Shown piece by piece: positions 62,217 through 64,000 of a stretch of 64,000 nucleotides of DNA (position 1 is the stretch's first letter; each line of letters opens with the position of its first letter). The translations under genes were made by a program, and so were the position numbers. Source of the stretch: Spirochaetota bacterium (GTDB lineage: Bacteria > Spirochaetota > GWB1-36-13 > JAKPDD01); NCBI GenBank assembly GCA_029552945.1, contig JAKPDD010000032.1, forward strand, positions 1 through 64,000, given 5' to 3'. The notes under the pieces are model-generated. The model had not been told where the DNA came from and searched no databases. It saw only the letters and a list, made by a program, of their open reading frames with translations.

Positions 62217-63188
62217 ATGAAAAAAATAATAGTATTTATAATGTTAATAGTTTACTCAGGGTTGAGTGCACAGGATATTATAGGAAAAGTAATATTTAAA
62301 GTTGGTAGTTGTAAACTAGAAAAAGGTCAAAATCTTAATGTAAATAATAAAATAAAAGAAGGAGATGTTATAATCACAGGTAAGTCATCAATATTAAAAA
62401 TTGAGTTGAATAATGGTTCTGTTATCAAAATAATGCCAAACTCAAAAATAATTGTTAATATAATAAAAACAAACAAGGAAAACAGGTATGCATTTGGTGT
62501 AATAAATGGTGCTATAGACTCAGGAGTTGAGAAAATTAATGAAAAAGGATATTATAGAGTATACACCCCAACAGCAGTAGCAGGTGTAAGAGGTACATCA
62601 TTTACAGTTATGGTTGTAAATGGAAAGTCAAGTATAATAGTAAAAAGTGGAAAAGTTATTGTTGATAACGATAAAAAACAAATAGAAGTTACTCCTAATA
62701 TAAAAGTCACAATAGAAATAAATGGTGAATTAGAAAAAGACAAAGAAGAAAAAATAGATGAAGAAAAAGACTATGAAGAATTTACTAAAAAAACAGAAGA
62801 TGTTAAGGCAGAAAATATAGAAGATACATATTCAAAACTATCAGAAATAGAAAAAAAGAACAATCAGAGATTAGAACAACTTAAAGCAAAAGATAAGTTA
62901 ACAGAGGAAGAATTAGATGAAATTGAATACCTTTATCAGAAAACAGTAAGTCAATCAAAAGGTTTATATACACTATCAGAAACAATATTTAAAAAATACA
63001 AAGATAATCCTTTAGTCAAAAGAAACTTTTATCAGGTTCAATCAACATTAAAAACAATAGAAGATCAAATAAAAGATATGGATGAGTTTATAGAAAAGAT
63101 GTCAAAAGAGATAGAAGAGTTTACAGAAAAAACATCACAGGATATAGATGACCTTGAAAAAAACTTTATAAAAAAGAAAAATAAATAA
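62217..63188 (+). CDS. Exported FecR-domain protein with coiled coil
   Basis: 323 residues from the ATG at 62217, which has CCAGGAGG upstream; the track's start adds 25 residues that do not fit. A signal peptide (KKIIVFIMLIVYSGLSAQ) is followed by a FecR domain (DVIITGKSSILKIELNNGSVIKIMPNSKI, YRVYTPTAVAGVRGTSFTVMV) and a C-terminal ~150-residue Lys/Glu coiled-coil region (about 175-320). It should be periplasmic or surface-attached. FecR domains occur in spirochaete envelope proteins of unknown role; there is no FecI sigma factor here. A terminator follows. Confidence 0.8.
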   Translation: MKKIIVFIMLIVYSGLSAQDIIGKVIFKVGSCKLEKGQNLNVNNKIKEGDVIITGKSSILKIELNNGSVIKIMPNSKIIVNIIKTNKENRYAFGVINGAIDSGVEKINEKGYYRVYTPTAVAGVRGTSFTVMVVNGKSSIIVKSGKVIVDNDKKQIEVTPNIKVTIEINGELEKDKEEKIDEEKDYEEFTKKTEDVKAENIEDTYSKLSEIEKKNNQRLEQLKAKDKLTEEELDEIEYLYQKTVSQSKGLYTLSETIFKKYKDNPLVKRNFYQVQSTLKTIEDQIKDMDEFIEKMSKEIEEFTEKTSQDIDDLEKNFIKKKNK

Positions 63189-63194
63189 AACTAA

Positions 63195-63219
63195 AAAGGG
63201 GGAGGACCCCTTTCTTTTT
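63195..63219 (+). terminator. Rho-independent terminator after the FecR gene
   Basis: AAAGGGG/CCCCTTT 7-bp stem with a GAGGA loop and a CTTTTTAG tail directly after the FecR-domain gene's stop codon. Confidence 0.8.
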
Positions 63220-63238
63220 AGATTATTAGGTTAATAAT

Positions 63239-63260
63239 AAAATTTTATTACAAAATTTAA
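63239..63260 (+). repeat. Intergenic AAATTTTATT-n-CAAAATTT motif, copy 3
   Basis: AAATTTTATT, one base, CAAAATTTAA, about 110 bases upstream of the terminal lipoprotein gene. Confidence 0.4.
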
Positions 63261-63316
63261 ATCTATAATTAAATGACATTAAGACTCAGATTTTAAATCA
63301 AAAAATATTATCCATA

Positions 63317-63344
63317 TTGTAATATTTTTTGTTATTATTATAAT
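63317..63344 (+). promoter_or_regulatory. Candidate promoter for the terminal lipoprotein gene
   Basis: TTGTAA (4/6) and a perfect TATAAT separated by 16 bases, placing transcription start near 63351, about 18 bases before the ATG of the lipoprotein gene. Confidence 0.45.
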
Positions 63345-63368
63345 ATAATTATACATTTATAGGAAGTG

Positions 63369-64000
63369 ATGAAACTGAAAAAAGAAAAATTATTAACTTA
63401 CCTTATTTTATTATTTATTATAACAATAAACAATTGTCAATCAAAAAATCCATTTTACGGAATAGATGGTGAAGATAAGAGTGGGCCAGACATATATGTG
63501 GATTATCCCCCACCCGGGTCTCTTATTACAAGTACATTCACAATTATAGGAAGAGCAAAGGATAAGGGTGGGGATAACACAGTATTAAAAATTGAAATAA
63601 GTCTTGATAATGGTAATACATGGAATCTGGCAGGTGGAACAACAAACTGGTCTTATACTATAGATCCATTCTCAAGCTGGGGAATACTATCAAATCAAAT
63701 AAGGAACATATTAATCAAAGCAACAGATACAGATTACAAAAGAAATACAAATACAATAACAGTAAGTTACATTGTAAATAACACAAATCCAGATCTTTTA
63801 GGAAGTATAAAGGATTCAAATGATACTATAAAATATGATGGAACAGCAGGTTATGATGGATATCACAATAGTGCTGAAGGCAATACTATAAAATATGTAT
63901 GGGACAATATTCCAGGTGCACAAGGATATGAGATGACACTTTACAACATAACTGACAATCTATCTGCTATTGTCTCAATAGACACCCCAACACCAGGATC
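63369..64000 (+). CDS. Predicted lipoprotein with Ig-like domain, 3' end outside the window
   Basis: Not in the ORF track because the frame stays open to the window end. The ATG at 63369 follows AGGAAGTG. The first residues KLKKEKLLTYLILLFIITINNCQSK form a lipoprotein signal with Cys at about position 24. After a short linker there is an Ig-like segment (PPPGSLITSTFTIIGRAKDKGG, IEISLDNGNTWNLAGGTTNWSYTID) like those found in secreted and surface proteins, then a second beta domain starts (YVWDNIPGAQGYEMTLYN, fibronectin-like). At least 210 residues are visible. It is likely a surface or periplasmic protein. Confidence 0.75.
   Translation, partial: MKLKKEKLLTYLILLFIITINNCQSKNPFYGIDGEDKSGPDIYVDYPPPGSLITSTFTIIGRAKDKGGDNTVLKIEISLDNGNTWNLAGGTTNWSYTIDPFSSWGILSNQIRNILIKATDTDYKRNTNTITVSYIVNNTNPDLLGSIKDSNDTIKYDGTAGYDGYHNSAEGNTIKYVWDNIPGAQGYEMTLYNITDNLSAIVSIDTPTPG

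Noticed and set aside
1-64000. Mobile elements, CRISPR arrays or tRNA genes
   Set aside because: No transposase, integrase, terminal repeats, regularly spaced repeats or tRNA T-loop signatures were seen on either strand.

Overview
The window is a 64 kb piece of an AT-rich (roughly 70% A+T by eye) bacterial chromosome that looks like an anaerobic spirochaete. The strongest phylum marker is the C-terminal two thirds of a spirochaetal periplasmic flagellin (FlaB) at the left edge. Other genes agree with this: relaxed-lipobox lipoproteins, a FliA/WhiG-type sigma factor, CheX-type phosphatases and a bactofilin. Anaerobic markers are a Re-citrate synthase, an NrdG-type radical SAM activase, a flavodiiron protein and acetate kinase. 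I cannot assign a genus. There are no insertion sequences, prophage genes, CRISPR arrays or tRNA genes, and no gene-free stretch exceeds 300 bases; the longest gaps (5579-5842, 8589-8846, 16188-16425, 25095-25327) are AT-rich with only weak promoter-like or palindromic words.

Layout. 1-5.6 kb: flaB, an unknown membrane coiled-coil protein, then on the minus strand an RNase II/R-type exonuclease, an rRNA m5U methyltransferase, a ZIP metal transporter and RNase P RNA (rnpB, absent from the ORF track). 5.8-12.2 kb (+): a DUF89 phosphatase, a TPR protein, an orphan DppF-type ATPase, then galU with a beta-propeller protein, an acyltransferase and an unknown. 12.4-16.2 kb (-): ftsH-thrH-fprA, divergent from Re-citrate synthase-mdh (+). 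18.7-25.1 kb: bactofilin (-), then a membrane protein, a 1462-residue kinase/ATPase/TPR/GAF/SpoIIE-phosphatase protein and a LysM-M23 endopeptidase (+). 25.3-31.2 kb: MlaC-like protein, glycosyltransferase, argS (-), rpmE-DUF1385 (+), mtnP and a small membrane protein (-). 31.3-38.5 kb (+): a tightly packed operon dnaX-ybaB-recR-lipoprotein-nnr-nrdG-permease. 38.5-42.7 kb (-): ilvD, a diguanylate cyclase and a frameshifted sensor histidine kinase. 42.9 kb: ackA. 44.2-50.4 kb (-): an ATPase-fold regulator, a DUF4015 glycosidase-like protein, a CheX/pseudo-receiver/PilZ protein, then rhodanese-MCP. 50.6-57.5 kb (+): polA-glcD-DnaJ-like-EIIA/CBS-anion/Na+ transporter. 57.6-59.9 kb (-): two unknown membrane proteins and the FliA-type sigma factor. 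60-64 kb (+): ABC ATPase, CheX, dCMP deaminase, aroK, FecR-domain protein and a lipoprotein cut by the window end.

Most of the window is ordinary core genome. The most interesting features are regulatory. A 12-base G tract sits between a TTGACT -35 box and a plausible -10 in front of a periplasmic rhodanese-chemoreceptor pair, the arrangement of phase-variable promoters. A histidine kinase is broken at a poly-T run exactly at its phosphoacceptor H-box, and the neighbouring diguanylate cyclase has a receiver domain in which Glu replaces the phosphoacceptor Asp. A CheX phosphatase domain is fused to a degenerate receiver and a PilZ domain. One polypeptide carries both a Ser/Thr kinase and a PP2C-type phosphatase. 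dnaX carries an A9 run placed where slippage would yield a gamma-like short form. Together these suggest a compact c-di-GMP/chemotaxis/protein-phosphorylation signalling repertoire with at least one candidate contingency locus.
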